64,000 nt of DNA from UBA937 sp031549725 (GTDB taxonomy: Bacteria; Spirochaetota; Spirochaetia; Treponematales; Breznakiellaceae). The translations under genes were made by a program, and so were the position numbers. Position 1 is the first letter of the stretch, and the number at the start of each line of letters is the position of its first letter. Below are positions 8,339 to 17,314 of this stretch, one piece after another. The notes beneath the pieces were generated by a model that was given only the letters and a program-made list of their open reading frames with translations, was not told the DNA's origin and ran no database searches. The DNA is taken from assembly GCA_031549725.1 (NCBI GenBank), contig JAVBPH010000017.1, positions 1 through 64,000 on the forward strand, written 5' to 3'.

Positions 8339-9793
8339 ATGAAGATTGATCCAACCTTACAAAACCTGGGTTCCCTGTTCCCCGCGGATTTTACCGATGA
8401 CCAGAAGGCCCAGGCGCAGACACTGTTTCTGAAAAACCTTTCCCTGGAAGCCCACCGTTTTTACGGGGGCAAGATGCAGACATTGCCAAAATGCGGTATC
8501 TATGGGCTGAACTGGTTTAATGTGTGGTATACCCCGGGGGTATCCAAGATATCAACCACGATCCGTGATGACAACGATGCATCCTTTGCCCTTTCCAACC
8601 GGGGGAACCTGGTGGCGGTGGTATCCGACTCCACCCGGGTCCTGGGGGATGGGGACTGTACGCCTCCGGGGGGCTTGGGGGTGATGGAAGGGAAAGCCAT
8701 GATCATGAAGTACCTGGGCGGGGTGGATGCGGTGGCCCTGTGTGTGGATTCGAGGGGCAAAGACGGGAAGAACGATCCTGAGAAAATCATTGAGTTGGTG
8801 AAGATGGTCCAGCATTCCTTTGGGGCAATCAACCTGGAGGATATCAGCCAGCCGAACTGCTTCAAGGTGCTGGATGATCTGCGGGAAGCCTGTGATATAC
8901 CGGTGTGGCATGACGATGCCCAGGGGACAGCCTGTGTGACCCTGGCGGGACTTATCAACGCATTGAAGATTACCGGGAAAAAACTGGAGGATGTGAAGAT
9001 TGTCCTCCTCGGTGCGGGGGCATCCAACACGACCATTGCCCGGCTGATTCTGACCGACGGGGGAGATCCCAAAAAGATGATCATGTTTGATTCGAAGGGA
9101 TCGCTCCACACCGGGCGGGAGGATATTAAGAAGGATCCCCGGAATTACCGGAAGTGGGAACTGTGTGAACAGACGAACCCGGATAAGGTAATGGCTATGG
9201 AAGAAGCCATGCAGGGAGCGGATGTGCTCATTGCCCTTTCTACACCCGGCCCTGATACGGTAAAGCGGGAATGGGTCAGGGCCATGGCGGATAAATCGAT
9301 CGTGTTTGCCTGCGCCAATCCGGTACCGGAGATCTGGCCCTATGCGGCCAAGGAAGAGGGGGCGTTCATAGTGGCCACGGGGCGGGGGGATTTTCCTAAT
9401 CAGGTGAACAATTCGGTGTGCTTCCCGGGGATACTGAAGGGAGCCCTCCTGGTCCGGGCAAAAAAGATTACCGACGGTATGGCGATCCGGGCGGCGCATT
9501 CGATTGCGGACTTTTCCGAAAAACGGGGCATCACTGCGGACAATATTATTGCCACCATGGAAGAAACCGATGTCTTTGCCCAGGAGGCGGCGGATGTGGC
9601 CATGGAGGCGATCAAGGAAGGGGTTGCCCGGGTCAGCTTGACCAGGGATGAGGTGTATCAGCAGGCCAAGGCGGATATCGCGGAAGCCCGGGCATTGGTG
9701 GAGGACATGAAGAAACTGGGACATATTAAGGAGCCCCCTGCGGAAATGCTCGAAGCGGCTTTGAAAAAAGCCATTGAAGCGGTAAGAAAATAA
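8339..9793 (+). CDS. NAD(P)-dependent malic enzyme
   Basis: Oxidative decarboxylation of malate to pyruvate, or the reverse. The 484-residue protein shows the malic enzyme N-terminal domain (YTPGVSKIS, VVSDSTRVLGDGD, EGKAMIMKYLGGVDA), the acidic metal site in NLEDISQPNCF, and HDDAQGTA. The NAD-binding half follows: LLGAGASNTTIARLI, ALSTPGPDT and FACANPVPEIWP. It starts 2 bp after pgk with AAGGAAG as ribosome site, so the three genes form one unit. It could balance NAD(P)H and carbon flow from triose phosphates. A long antisense open frame over this gene is a codon-bias shadow. Confidence 0.93.
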   Translation: MKIDPTLQNLGSLFPADFTDDQKAQAQTLFLKNLSLEAHRFYGGKMQTLPKCGIYGLNWFNVWYTPGVSKISTTIRDDNDASFALSNRGNLVAVVSDSTRVLGDGDCTPPGGLGVMEGKAMIMKYLGGVDAVALCVDSRGKDGKNDPEKIIELVKMVQHSFGAINLEDISQPNCFKVLDDLREACDIPVWHDDAQGTACVTLAGLINALKITGKKLEDVKIVLLGAGASNTTIARLILTDGGDPKKMIMFDSKGSLHTGREDIKKDPRNYRKWELCEQTNPDKVMAMEEAMQGADVLIALSTPGPDTVKREWVRAMADKSIVFACANPVPEIWPYAAKEEGAFIVATGRGDFPNQVNNSVCFPGILKGALLVRAKKITDGMAIRAAHSIADFSEKRGITADNIIATMEETDVFAQEAADVAMEAIKEGVARVSLTRDEVYQQAKADIAEARALVEDMKKLGHIKEPPAEMLEAALKKAIEAVRK

Positions 9794-9810
9794 ATATTCT
9801 CTGAGGGAAC

Positions 9811-9988
9811 CAAAAACCTTCTGCACGCTTTCGCGTGCGAGGCAGAGCAGCGAGGTTTTTGGTTCTGTAAGGTATGGATGTTATGTGGGTTTAATACCCA
9901 TACAATGTTCATTTACGAGATTTTAAGAACGCCCCGGAGCCTCGCACCCGGGAGCGTGCAGAAGATATTAAACCCACTTGCAAATAAA
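9811..9988 (+). repeat. Repeat family A, copy 1
   Basis: About 178 bp, closely matching 56693-56874 and, reversed, 12681-13007. It has a 5' hairpin with outer arms AAAAACCT / AGGTTTTT and inner arms GCACGC-TTTC-GCGTGC. A linker containing GGTTCTGTAAGG follows, then a long-range stem GTGGGTTTAATA / TATTAAACCCAC. It lies between two convergent genes. Confidence 0.93.
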
Positions 9989-10022
9989 AGAAAAGGGCTG
10001 TTTAAACAACCCCTTTTCTTTT
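9986..10022. terminator. Bidirectional intrinsic terminator
   Basis: A near-perfect palindrome AAAAGAAAAGGG-CTG-TTTAAACAA-CCCCTTTTCTTTT sits between convergent genes (malic enzyme on +, PEGA protein on -). A-rich and T-rich flanks provide U-tracts in both directions. Confidence 0.85.
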
Positions 10023-10034
10023 AACATTCTTTTA

Positions 10035-11393
10035 TTACTGAACAATAACCTGCAGCATCGGCTGAATAAGGTAATTCCTTCCGGCCTGTACATCGATGGT
10101 CTGGTCAATTGCAAAATTGCCCGAAAGAATACGAATAGTGTGTGTTCCTGAACGGACCTGGAAGCTGCTCGACGACTGCTGAATTCCATCAACATAAATA
10201 TCAACCCGGTCTTTGGAGGTTGAACTTCCCTGGCCTACCACAATTCCCTTGGGAAGAATAAAGGATACCGTGGCGAACCGTTCCTGCTGCAGCGCAATTT
10301 TTAATACCGTGGGACCATTTACAGCAACCCGTTCGGAATATGTTTCATACCCCGAAGCCGTAACGGTGATGGTATATATTCCGGGAGAAAGGGACGTAAC
10401 ATAGGGGGTTATACCAACCAAATTGCCGTCAATCTGAACCTGGGCTCCCCGGATATTTGAAACATCCACCGAAAGTGAATGCTGAAGGGCAGTAAGATTG
10501 ACCGGGACGGTGATATTTCCGTTTACCTCCACCTGGGCGGAATAACTCTGATACCCATTGGCTTCAACCCGGATAGTATGGATTCCCGTATTCACCGTTG
10601 CGGCGTTTCCCAGAATTTTTGTTCCATCCACATAAATCGATGCATTTGAAACATTGGTTGTTACTGTCAGCCGGTAACTCAGGGGCGCCATGGAAATGGG
10701 AAATGTCATATTCTGCTGAAGGTTTATGGTTACCGAATAATCCGAATACCCCTGGGCTTTGGCGGTAACCACATGCTGCCCCTGGTTCAGCCGGATGCTG
10801 GTCCCGCTTACCCGGTTTCCGTCCACGTATACCATAGCGTTGGAAGGGGAAACCTGGAAACTTAAGGTGTACTGGTTTAGTACGGTTGATGCGGCCTTCA
10901 TATCAATTGAATAGGTCATGTTCTGCAGAACATTTACCGATGCGGAAAAATTAGTGTACCCGTTGGCCTGGGCTGTGATGGAATGGGTTCCCCGGGTAAC
11001 ACTTAGGCTGTTTCCTGAAACCCGGTTCCCGTCAACATACACAATTGCGTTCGAAGGGGAGACCCGGAAACTTAATGTATACAGGGTACTCCCGCTGGAG
11101 GTGGAATTCATGTTTATCGTAATATTCATGTTCTGCTGAACATTTACCGAGGTTGAATAATCGTTGTATCCCGCAGCTTGGGCGGACACCGTATGTACGC
11201 CGGGAGTCACCCGTATGCTGTTTCCGGAGACCCGGTTCCCGTCAACATACACCACCGCATTTGACGGACTGGACTGGATATTCAGGGTGTAGGTGGTCCC
11301 GGTATTACTTCCCGGCTGGGACGTTGTTGTCTGGGCCATAATCACAGAGGAAAAAGAGAGTAATGATAAAAGAACCACAAGCCATCTTTTCAT
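10035..11393 (-). CDS. Exported PEGA-repeat protein
   Basis: A 452-residue protein with a signal peptide (positive MKRW, hydrophobic core, likely cleavage after VIMA near residue 20). The rest is at least five tandem PEGA-type units of about 65-70 residues. Each carries SPSNAxVYVDGxRVxG, a turn PGxHTVxAQAxGY and a strand ending VQQNMxxxI. PEGA repeats are small beta domains common in spirochaete envelope proteins, thought to bind surface or wall components; no enzyme is implied. The last unit is divergent (KDRVDIYVDG). The next minus-strand gene upstream encodes a lipoprotein 72 bp away, so the two may be co-expressed. Repeat identity at DNA level suggests unit duplication. Confidence 0.88.
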   Translation of the reverse strand: MKRWLVVLLSLLSFSSVIMAQTTTSQPGSNTGTTYTLNIQSSPSNAVVYVDGNRVSGNSIRVTPGVHTVSAQAAGYNDYSTSVNVQQNMNITINMNSTSSGSTLYTLSFRVSPSNAIVYVDGNRVSGNSLSVTRGTHSITAQANGYTNFSASVNVLQNMTYSIDMKAASTVLNQYTLSFQVSPSNAMVYVDGNRVSGTSIRLNQGQHVVTAKAQGYSDYSVTINLQQNMTFPISMAPLSYRLTVTTNVSNASIYVDGTKILGNAATVNTGIHTIRVEANGYQSYSAQVEVNGNITVPVNLTALQHSLSVDVSNIRGAQVQIDGNLVGITPYVTSLSPGIYTITVTASGYETYSERVAVNGPTVLKIALQQERFATVSFILPKGIVVGQGSSTSKDRVDIYVDGIQQSSSSFQVRSGTHTIRILSGNFAIDQTIDVQAGRNYLIQPMLQVIVQ

Positions 11394-11465
11394 ATAAAAA
11401 ATATCTCCTTAAAAAATACCGTACATTCATCACCCTTAGATTCAGTATCCGGATATATAGCTATA

Positions 11466-12386
11466 TCACTGCTGTTCTACTGTAACATATCCCGGAGTCC
11501 GGATGGAACGGATCTGATCAGTTTCATTTGGATTACCGCTGATCCATCCACCGCCGCTGGAACCGACTTTCCAAAAGCCCGGAGGATCCTTTAAAAGGGT
11601 TACCACCGATAAAACCCGCTCGTTGGTCCCGAACGCCACCGGATACGTTCCAAGATTCTCTTCGCCTTTCATAACATAAACCGTTGCCCTGGCGGAACTT
11701 TTACCGCTTCCGCCGGTGATAGATTCATTGGAAGTTTTCATGTGGATATAATAGCGGAGCTCCTCGTATGTATCGTCGCTCTGCTTGATAATTTTGATCG
11801 TTTCCACCAAGGGCTTGCCGGCATAGCGCAGGTCCTCATCGTATAGGTAGATAACCTTTCCAATGGGATCGGTAGATCCAGGGCCGGCTATTTTATCCCC
11901 GTCGGTACGTATATTGTTATTAGTATAATCCCGGACCATATAGGCATCTATATTAACAGCTTTGTTTACCCAGTTCACCATAACATAGATATCATTTTTG
12001 GTTAAAGCATCATTTGGGTCATAGGGGAATGCCAGCATGTCCGGTAACGTGGTATCATCCTGGACAATACTGATATATTGAGGAACAAAGGAAAAGCCCG
12101 GTTTGTAACCTTCAATCAGGTAATTACCGGGTTTGATTAAATAGAACGCATATTCCCCGGAACTGTTGACCACAGCATTACTGACACTCCCGGATTTCTG
12201 GTTGGTCAGTCTGATAGAAGCGTTGATCAGTCCATCCCAATACCTTGAGCCGGAAATAGTAACATTTATTGCTTTCCCTCCAATACTATTGATATAATCG
12301 TCCGAATAATTGGGAAAATTCCCGTCAATAATACATGAAGAAAAAATACATCCAGATATAATAAGAAACAGTATCCACCTCTTCAC
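11466..12386 (-). CDS. Lipoprotein with a carboxypeptidase-regulatory-like beta domain
   Basis: A 306-residue protein with an N-terminal lipoprotein signal (MKRWILFLIISGCIFSSC; lipobox FSSC, Cys18). After it comes a domain reading ITGSRYWDGLINASIRLTN then GEYAFYLIKPGNYLIEGYKPG in pattern. This matches the carboxypeptidase-regulatory-like or SdrD_B fold used as stalk modules. The remaining 200 residues are not recognised. It shares the MKRW start and neighbourhood with the PEGA protein, suggesting an envelope pair. The function is unknown. Its promoter must lie in the repeat-rich gap upstream. Confidence 0.72.
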   Translation of the reverse strand: MKRWILFLIISGCIFSSCIIDGNFPNYSDDYINSIGGKAINVTISGSRYWDGLINASIRLTNQKSGSVSNAVVNSSGEYAFYLIKPGNYLIEGYKPGFSFVPQYISIVQDDTTLPDMLAFPYDPNDALTKNDIYVMVNWVNKAVNIDAYMVRDYTNNNIRTDGDKIAGPGSTDPIGKVIYLYDEDLRYAGKPLVETIKIIKQSDDTYEELRYYIHMKTSNESITGGSGKSSARATVYVMKGEENLGTYPVAFGTNERVLSVVTLLKDPPGFWKVGSSGGGWISGNPNETDQIRSIRTPGYVTVEQQ

Positions 12387-12680
12387 AACGAACTCCTTAC
12401 CCCTTATTTATCTAAGGAACAAACAATGATTGGCATCCCTACGTTACAGGATGTCGTAGAATTTTTATCTATACTATTATTAAAATAATTTCGATAAAAT
12501 CCGTATAATGTTATTAAACCCCGCAGGGACCGAAAAAAGCTCCTGGTTTCGAATAATTTATACTGCATTATTCTTTAATATATCCCGGAAAATCGTTTTA
12601 TCCATTTTTTCAAATTACTTTAAAACAACCACCTTTCCGGCTGACATGCCTTTTTCAAGACAAGTAACCATATGGGATGT
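12387..12680. other. Intergenic region without a gene
   Basis: A+T-rich sequence between the divergent lipoprotein gene and the repeat block. No open frame with a ribosome site and no stable hairpin is evident. It presumably holds the promoter of the minus-strand lipoprotein gene. Confidence 0.5.
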
Positions 12681-13007
12681 TTTATTCGCAAGTGGGTTTA
12701 ATACCTTCTGCACGCTCCCGGGTGGGAGGTTCCGGGGCGTTCTAAGGAAACACTGATTAATGCCCATAGTGCATTAATCAGTGTATTCTTTAATGCAGGC
12801 AATTCTTTGTGCAACAAAGAATTGCGGAGGGAACCGCTGATTGTCCGCATATTGCGGCCGGTTTAATCAGCGGTTTCCTAAAAATCTTGTAAATGAACAT
12901 TGTATGGGTATTAAACCCACATAACATCCATACCTTACAGAACCAACAAACCTCGCCGCCCCGCGCGCTCTGCCTCGCACGCGAAAGCGTGCAGAAGGTT
13001 TTTGATT
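12681..13007 (-). repeat. Repeat family A, copy 3, interrupted by a B element
   Basis: In reverse complement this is the same sequence as 9811-9988 and 56693-56874, but it is split by 136 bp of unrelated DNA at 12743-12880. Its two halves join to the uninterrupted sequence when the inserted element and one TA are removed. The 5' hairpin region also has a small GC-rich expansion not present in the other copies. Confidence 0.92.
12745..12878. mobile_element. MITE-like element B, copy 1, nested in repeat A
   Basis: A 134-bp element begins AGGAAACACTGATTA and ends TAATCAGCGGTTTCC, so the ends are imperfect inverted repeats. It is flanked by TA on both sides (12743-12744 and 12879-12880), whereas the empty site in the other A copies has a single TA. 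That is the signature of IS630/Tc1/mariner-type insertion. Inside are palindromes CACTGATTAATGC / GCATTAATCAGTG and AATTCTTTG / CAAAGAATT. It encodes no protein. Further copies are at 24962-25093 and 36966-37098. Confidence 0.9.
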
Positions 13008-13134
13008 AACCGCATAATTTTAATATATTAGAAATAGGATTCTGCGGATTATCCGGCGGGCTTTCCGGTTCTATTATTTTTATATGATCCGGTATATACT
13101 TTTTAAAATCCCTGGAACAGCATAGGTAGCACCC

Positions 13135-14427
13135 ATGAAAATTGAATTACCCTATCTTGATAAAAAATATCCTCTGGAATTTCCCGATGAACAGCTGCTT
13201 GCCGTGGTAGAACCTAACGAATTTTCTGCCCCGGGGGATGCCATGGGTATATTAAAAAATGCCCTGGAACATCCGGTTGATAAAGATGGAAATGAAGGAA
13301 AATCCCTAAAGGAATTCCTGGAGGGCGGCAAAAAACTTCTTATCATTATAAATGATGCCACCCGGCCAACACCGACAGAAAAAATTCTGACAAGTTTGGT
13401 TCCGTATATTGAAAGTTCCGGAATTGAAAAAAACCGGATATGCATTCTTGTTGCAACCGGGGCGCACCGGCCGGCCACGGAAGAGGAATACCATCAGATC
13501 ATGGGGTCGCAGTATGATGTTTTCCGGAACTGCTGCGTGTGCCATGAATCAAAAAAGGAAGAAGACCTGGTCGATGTGGGAACCACCCGGAACGGAACCC
13601 CCATTGTTTTGAATAAACGGCTTTTTGAAGCGGACCGGATTATTGCTACCGGTTCTGTGGAACCCCATTACTTTGCGGGTTTCACCGGAGGACGCAAGGC
13701 CTTTCTGCCGGGAATCGCCGCATTTAAAACCATCGAAACAAACCACAAGCAGGCCCTTTCGCCCAAAGCCAGAAGCCTTGCCCTGGAAGGAAACCCTGTT
13801 CATGAAGACATGATGGACGCCCTGCCCCTGATAAAGGCTCCGGTTTTTTCCTTCATGACTGTCCTGGACAAAAAACATGGTGTGGCCGCGGCCAGCGCAG
13901 GGGATCTGCAGAGTTCCTTTTTTAAATGCATTGAAACCGCCAGAAAAATTTTCTGCGTATCCGTACCGGCCCGGGCGGATATTGTGATTTCCGTGGCAAA
14001 GTTTCCCATGGATATTGATTTATACCAGTCCCAGAAAGCAATTGATAACGGAGCCCTGGTCCTAAAGGATGGTGGCTGTCTTATCCTTATTTCAGCCTGC
14101 CGGGACGGCATTGGGGATGAGGCCTATGCAAATCTCCTGGCCTCATCAAACAGCCCGGAGGATGCCATTGAACGTATCCGGCGGGGGTACAAACTTGGTT
14201 ACCACAAGGCGGCGAAAATGGCGGAGGTTTCTGCCAGGGCATCGGTAATGGCCGTCAGCGGTTTGTCCAAGGAACGGTTAGAATCCATGTTTATCGAAAA
14301 AACCCAAAGTCCCCAGGATGCCCTGGACAAGGCTGTGTTAAAAGTAAAGAATACAGGAATTGAACGGCCGTCAATTATTATTTTAACCGACGGCTGCGTT
14401 ACCATACCGGAACCAGAAAGGAAATAA
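13135..14427 (+). CDS. larA: LarA-family nickel-pincer racemase (lactate racemase homologue)
   Basis: LarA-type enzymes racemise or epimerise 2-hydroxy acids using the nickel pincer nucleotide cofactor. The 430-residue protein has DATRPTP and TGAHRPAT with H111. It also has EPHYFAGFTGGRKAFLPG with H178 and K188, then H204. The H178-K188-H204 spacing of 10 and 16 residues equals that of the catalytic His/Lys/His set in characterised LarA. Cofactor-making larB, larC and larE are not in the window. The substrate need not be lactate, since many LarA homologues act on other hydroxy acids. The start ATG lacks a strong ribosome site. A small SDR-like gene follows after 5 bp. Confidence 0.87.
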   Translation: MKIELPYLDKKYPLEFPDEQLLAVVEPNEFSAPGDAMGILKNALEHPVDKDGNEGKSLKEFLEGGKKLLIIINDATRPTPTEKILTSLVPYIESSGIEKNRICILVATGAHRPATEEEYHQIMGSQYDVFRNCCVCHESKKEEDLVDVGTTRNGTPIVLNKRLFEADRIIATGSVEPHYFAGFTGGRKAFLPGIAAFKTIETNHKQALSPKARSLALEGNPVHEDMMDALPLIKAPVFSFMTVLDKKHGVAAASAGDLQSSFFKCIETARKIFCVSVPARADIVISVAKFPMDIDLYQSQKAIDNGALVLKDGGCLILISACRDGIGDEAYANLLASSNSPEDAIERIRRGYKLGYHKAAKMAEVSARASVMAVSGLSKERLESMFIEKTQSPQDALDKAVLKVKNTGIERPSIIILTDGCVTIPEPERK

Positions 14428-14432
14428 ACACC

Positions 14433-15107
14433 ATGACCCGGGGAATTTTAATTGCAGGAAACGAATCTGCCCTTTCTGCGGCAGTCACCGCAGAAGCCGC
14501 CAAGCGGGTAACCACCGTATCCACTGCCCTTATCCAAAACCGGTTCAGCGAAGCCCGGCAGGCGGCAGCTCCGGTTCCTGAGGGCACCACCATCATCCCC
14601 ATAACCTGGAATCCGGGAAGTCCTATTTCCGCCCGGTCACTGCTCCTGGCAGCGGAAAACCATCTGGAACATGTGGATGATGCCCTATTAATCTGCGATC
14701 CCCCGGCAATCAGGAAAAAACCGGAAGAATTAACCCCCTCGGAAATTGATTATGTAGTAAACGACCATATTAAGGGCTGGTTCTTCCTGGTCAGGGAACT
14801 GATTCTGACCTTCCGGGCCCGGGGAAAAGGGACCCTTTGCCTGATCACCACCGACATCAGTTCCGGCGGAAAGGATGATATCCCGGATATGGTTGGGCCT
14901 TCGGTATCTGCTTCATTTAGGGCCTTTGCCCAGGGGGTGCTTGCTTCGGCAGCAAACGAACCCTTCCGGGCTCTGGGGTTTTCATCATCAGAACCGGGCA
15001 GCGAAGGCGAGTTTGCGGCTTTCATTTATAAAATAATTGATGAAGAAAACAAACGCGATTCAGGGAAGTGGTACAAATTCGGGAAGCTTAATTTCTTTGG
15101 GAGATAA
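14433..15107 (+). CDS. Degenerate short-chain dehydrogenase-like protein
   Basis: A 224-residue protein aligned by eye to the SDR fold. The first strand reads RGILIAGNES, where the usual glycine-rich loop is poorly kept. The central helix NDHIKGWFFLVRELI resembles the NxxG segment, and GTLCLITTDISS is the strand that normally ends in the catalytic Ser. The catalytic YxxxK is absent: its place reads PSVSASFRAFAQGV. It therefore probably lacks standard SDR chemistry. It starts 5 bp after the larA-like gene and must be translated from the same mRNA, so a helper or regulatory role for the racemase reaction is possible. This is inference. Confidence 0.6.
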   Translation: MTRGILIAGNESALSAAVTAEAAKRVTTVSTALIQNRFSEARQAAAPVPEGTTIIPITWNPGSPISARSLLLAAENHLEHVDDALLICDPPAIRKKPEELTPSEIDYVVNDHIKGWFFLVRELILTFRARGKGTLCLITTDISSGGKDDIPDMVGPSVSASFRAFAQGVLASAANEPFRALGFSSSEPGSEGEFAAFIYKIIDEENKRDSGKWYKFGKLNFFGR

Positions 15108-15206
15108 CGAAAACCAGATGAAACAGAAAAGCTGAGTTTAATTATTAAAATACGGTATTAAACATGGTATCATCAGGTTAAGAGCAGAAGGATTAAAAAA
15201 GAACCT

Positions 15207-15250
15207 TCCCGGGTGAGCCCCGGGGTATTAAAACAGACGTCCGAATAAAA
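15207..15250. repeat. Repeat family D fragment
   Basis: Contains CCCCGGGGTATTAAAACAGAC and GTCCGAATAAA. Related stretches occur at 55657-55690 and 60956-61012, the last with the partner arm, making an inverted repeat. Confidence 0.6.
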
Positions 15251-15275
15251 TATTCCAACATAGAAGCAGGAATAT

Positions 15276-15794
15276 ATGCATATGAAAAAAGTAAAAAATG
15301 ATATGTCTATTACTAATCCTATAGCTGTTATGTTCATCTTCTGTTTTGTTCTGGCTTTCCAAAGTTGTTACACCTCTGAAAAAGAAGGAGCCAGAGAAAT
15401 TGAAAAAGATACAGATGGGAAATACATAATTTATAAATATCGTCCTAAAGAAAATATGGGGTATAATTTTTCCTTAAATCATGATTATGCGGTAAGGATT
15501 ACAGAAAATACCGGATTATCTGTCGGCCATAAATATTATTATCATTTCTTTGATGGTACAAATGGGATAGAATATATTACTAAAGATCAAAGCAAGTTTA
15601 TAGAATTATTGAAAGAACATACCCCTGAAAACGAACAGATATACTATTACAGAACTTGTACATATACAGTACTTGATGGAGAAAAAATATTTGAAGAGAT
15701 ATATGAGAGAGCGGAACGAGAAAATATAAGAATATTTGACCCAAATGAAACGATAATGGATATCTGTGGTTCAGATGGGTGGATACCGTTTTAA
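15276..15794 (+). CDS. Putative lipoprotein, unknown function
   Basis: A 172-residue protein with a hydrophobic stretch followed by a lipobox-like FQSC at about residue 30. The signal peptide is long if the first ATG is used; the second ATG at 15282 or the one at 15303 would shorten it. The mature part is acidic and rich in Tyr, Lys and Glu, with no family I recognise. Codon use is strikingly A+T-rich compared with the larA region just upstream. The next two genes share that composition and also encode lipoproteins, suggesting a transferred or lineage-specific block. Confidence 0.65.
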   Translation: MHMKKVKNDMSITNPIAVMFIFCFVLAFQSCYTSEKEGAREIEKDTDGKYIIYKYRPKENMGYNFSLNHDYAVRITENTGLSVGHKYYYHFFDGTNGIEYITKDQSKFIELLKEHTPENEQIYYYRTCTYTVLDGEKIFEEIYERAERENIRIFDPNETIMDICGSDGWIPF

Positions 15795-15829
15795 AATTAC
15801 AATTAGTAATAATAATGTCCGCCCGGAAC

Positions 15830-15847
15830 CATGAAGCCGGCTTCATG
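15830..15847. repeat. Perfect 18-bp palindrome
   Basis: CATGAAGCCGGCTTCATG is perfectly self-complementary with no loop. It lies between two A+T-rich lipoprotein genes, about 85 bp before the next start. It could be an operator or part of a decayed repeat. The same island contains no second copy. Confidence 0.55.
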
Positions 15848-15932
15848 AAGCTGTTCTACTTCATTGAACAAAAATGCATACGCTGATGTTTGATGAATTT
15901 TAATTACAAATTAAATGCATATGCGAGGATTT

Positions 15933-17051
15933 ATGAAGAAATACTTAGTAATATTATTTATTGCTTTTTTATTTATTGCATGTAACAACAAAGAAAAAAT
16001 CACCGGAGAAGCCAAGACATTACAATACGGCTTAGTAATTGATAACAATTTAAGAATAAGAAATAATCCGGATATAAATTCTGAGATAATTGGGATATTA
16101 AATTTTGGTGATTTTATAGAAATTTATCAAACATCAGAAAACATTGATTCAATTGACGGCATGGAAAATTATTGGTATAAGATAGATCCTGCAAATTCAG
16201 ATCATTCCGGATGGGTTTACGGAGGGTATGTTTATGCAGCAAATACCATCGAGGAATTAATAGCTTATAAAGAGACAAACACTTTACAAAATGAAGAAGA
16301 AAAAACCGCTGCCTTAATAGATTTTGAAAAATATATATTACTTACGAATTGTACAATAACTAAAAATTTCCTAGTCCCTTCAATGGATAATAGGATTATT
16401 GGCATCAACGATGATGAAGCTCCCTGGGAATTAATTAAGAAAAATGAGATAAGATATATTTTTGATGGAATACAAATACAATTAACTCCGGAAAATGGTA
16501 CACATAAAAAAATATTTCTTCATATAAAGAATAGCAAGAATGAATTCTATAAAGAGTTAAATCTTTTGCCTGTAAAAAACTTTGACAACGAAAATATTTT
16601 TGGATACTATGAAAACATAAAAATAGAAAATAAATTTTGGCTGGATGATGGAAATCCCTGGATATTTCAAATTAAATCTGGAGAAAATAAAATCTTTGAA
16701 ACAGAATTGAAACTGGGTCTTATAAATTCATTATTATTTAAAGAAATTCACGACACACCTTTTAGTGAAGATAATTTAACATATGTTTCTTTAAACGAGG
16801 AATATACATTCAGATGCCAAAGAGAAAACACAGATTTAATTGTTATATACTTTAGCCCTGATTATGGGGAGTATAAACCAGTACTTTATCTTCTTCCGGA
16901 AAACATTGATGAAAATGGTGTTATTGATATTAAAATAACCTGGAGTAACAGTATTTTAAAAGGAATATATTGTTTTGGAACATACAAGTTTGATAATCTC
17001 CCAAAAGAGAGAAAAACTCATGTAATTTTTGATTTTATTGGAGTCAGATAA
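15933..17051 (+). CDS. Lipoprotein with bacterial SH3 (SH3b) domain
   Basis: A 372-residue lipoprotein: MKKYLVILFIAFLFIAC gives a classic signal and lipobox (FIAC, Cys17). Residues about 35-100 fit an SH3b domain, with LRIRNNPDINSEIIGIL and WYKIDPANSDHSGWVYGGYV, a module that usually binds peptidoglycan stem peptides. The remaining 270 residues are not recognised but look beta-rich. The ATG at 15933 is preferred over 15915 because GAGGA precedes it and it starts exactly at the signal peptide. It is A+T-rich like its neighbours. Confidence 0.75.
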   Translation: MKKYLVILFIAFLFIACNNKEKITGEAKTLQYGLVIDNNLRIRNNPDINSEIIGILNFGDFIEIYQTSENIDSIDGMENYWYKIDPANSDHSGWVYGGYVYAANTIEELIAYKETNTLQNEEEKTAALIDFEKYILLTNCTITKNFLVPSMDNRIIGINDDEAPWELIKKNEIRYIFDGIQIQLTPENGTHKKIFLHIKNSKNEFYKELNLLPVKNFDNENIFGYYENIKIENKFWLDDGNPWIFQIKSGENKIFETELKLGLINSLLFKEIHDTPFSEDNLTYVSLNEEYTFRCQRENTDLIVIYFSPDYGEYKPVLYLLPENIDENGVIDIKITWSNSILKGIYCFGTYKFDNLPKERKTHVIFDFIGVR

Positions 17052-17314
17052 TTAAAACTGTGCCTAACAAAGTTTACTTGTATTGTCGCTCTGCTCCTCA
17101 TCTTTTTTTGCCAGATCATTACATTTTCAACTAAAAACTCTAGTACATGTCCCCACCAAACTTCGTGTAACCCGGATATTAGATGCAATACCCCTGAAGT
17201 TTTTATAATTGTTTACTTATCAAAACTTCCGGTCGGCGGAAACAATTTTCAACATAGAAAACAATTGATACAACTGGATAATTAATTTAATATAAAACTA
17301 TAAGGAGTTTTATA
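17052..17314. other. Intergenic region without a gene
   Basis: No supported gene. A short GCCTAACAA motif near 17063 recalls the outer box of integron attC sites, but no matching partner box is found downstream. An AAGGAG ribosome site for the next gene lies about 10 bp before its start. Confidence 0.4.

Noticed and set aside
8552..9826. Long 424-codon antisense frame over the malic enzyme gene
   Set aside because: A codon-bias shadow; no conserved domain, while the sense frame is a complete malic enzyme.
17052..17314. Integron attC site in the A+T-rich island
   Set aside because: Only one outer box (GCCTAAC) is seen; the complementary box and inner arms are missing, and no integrase is present.
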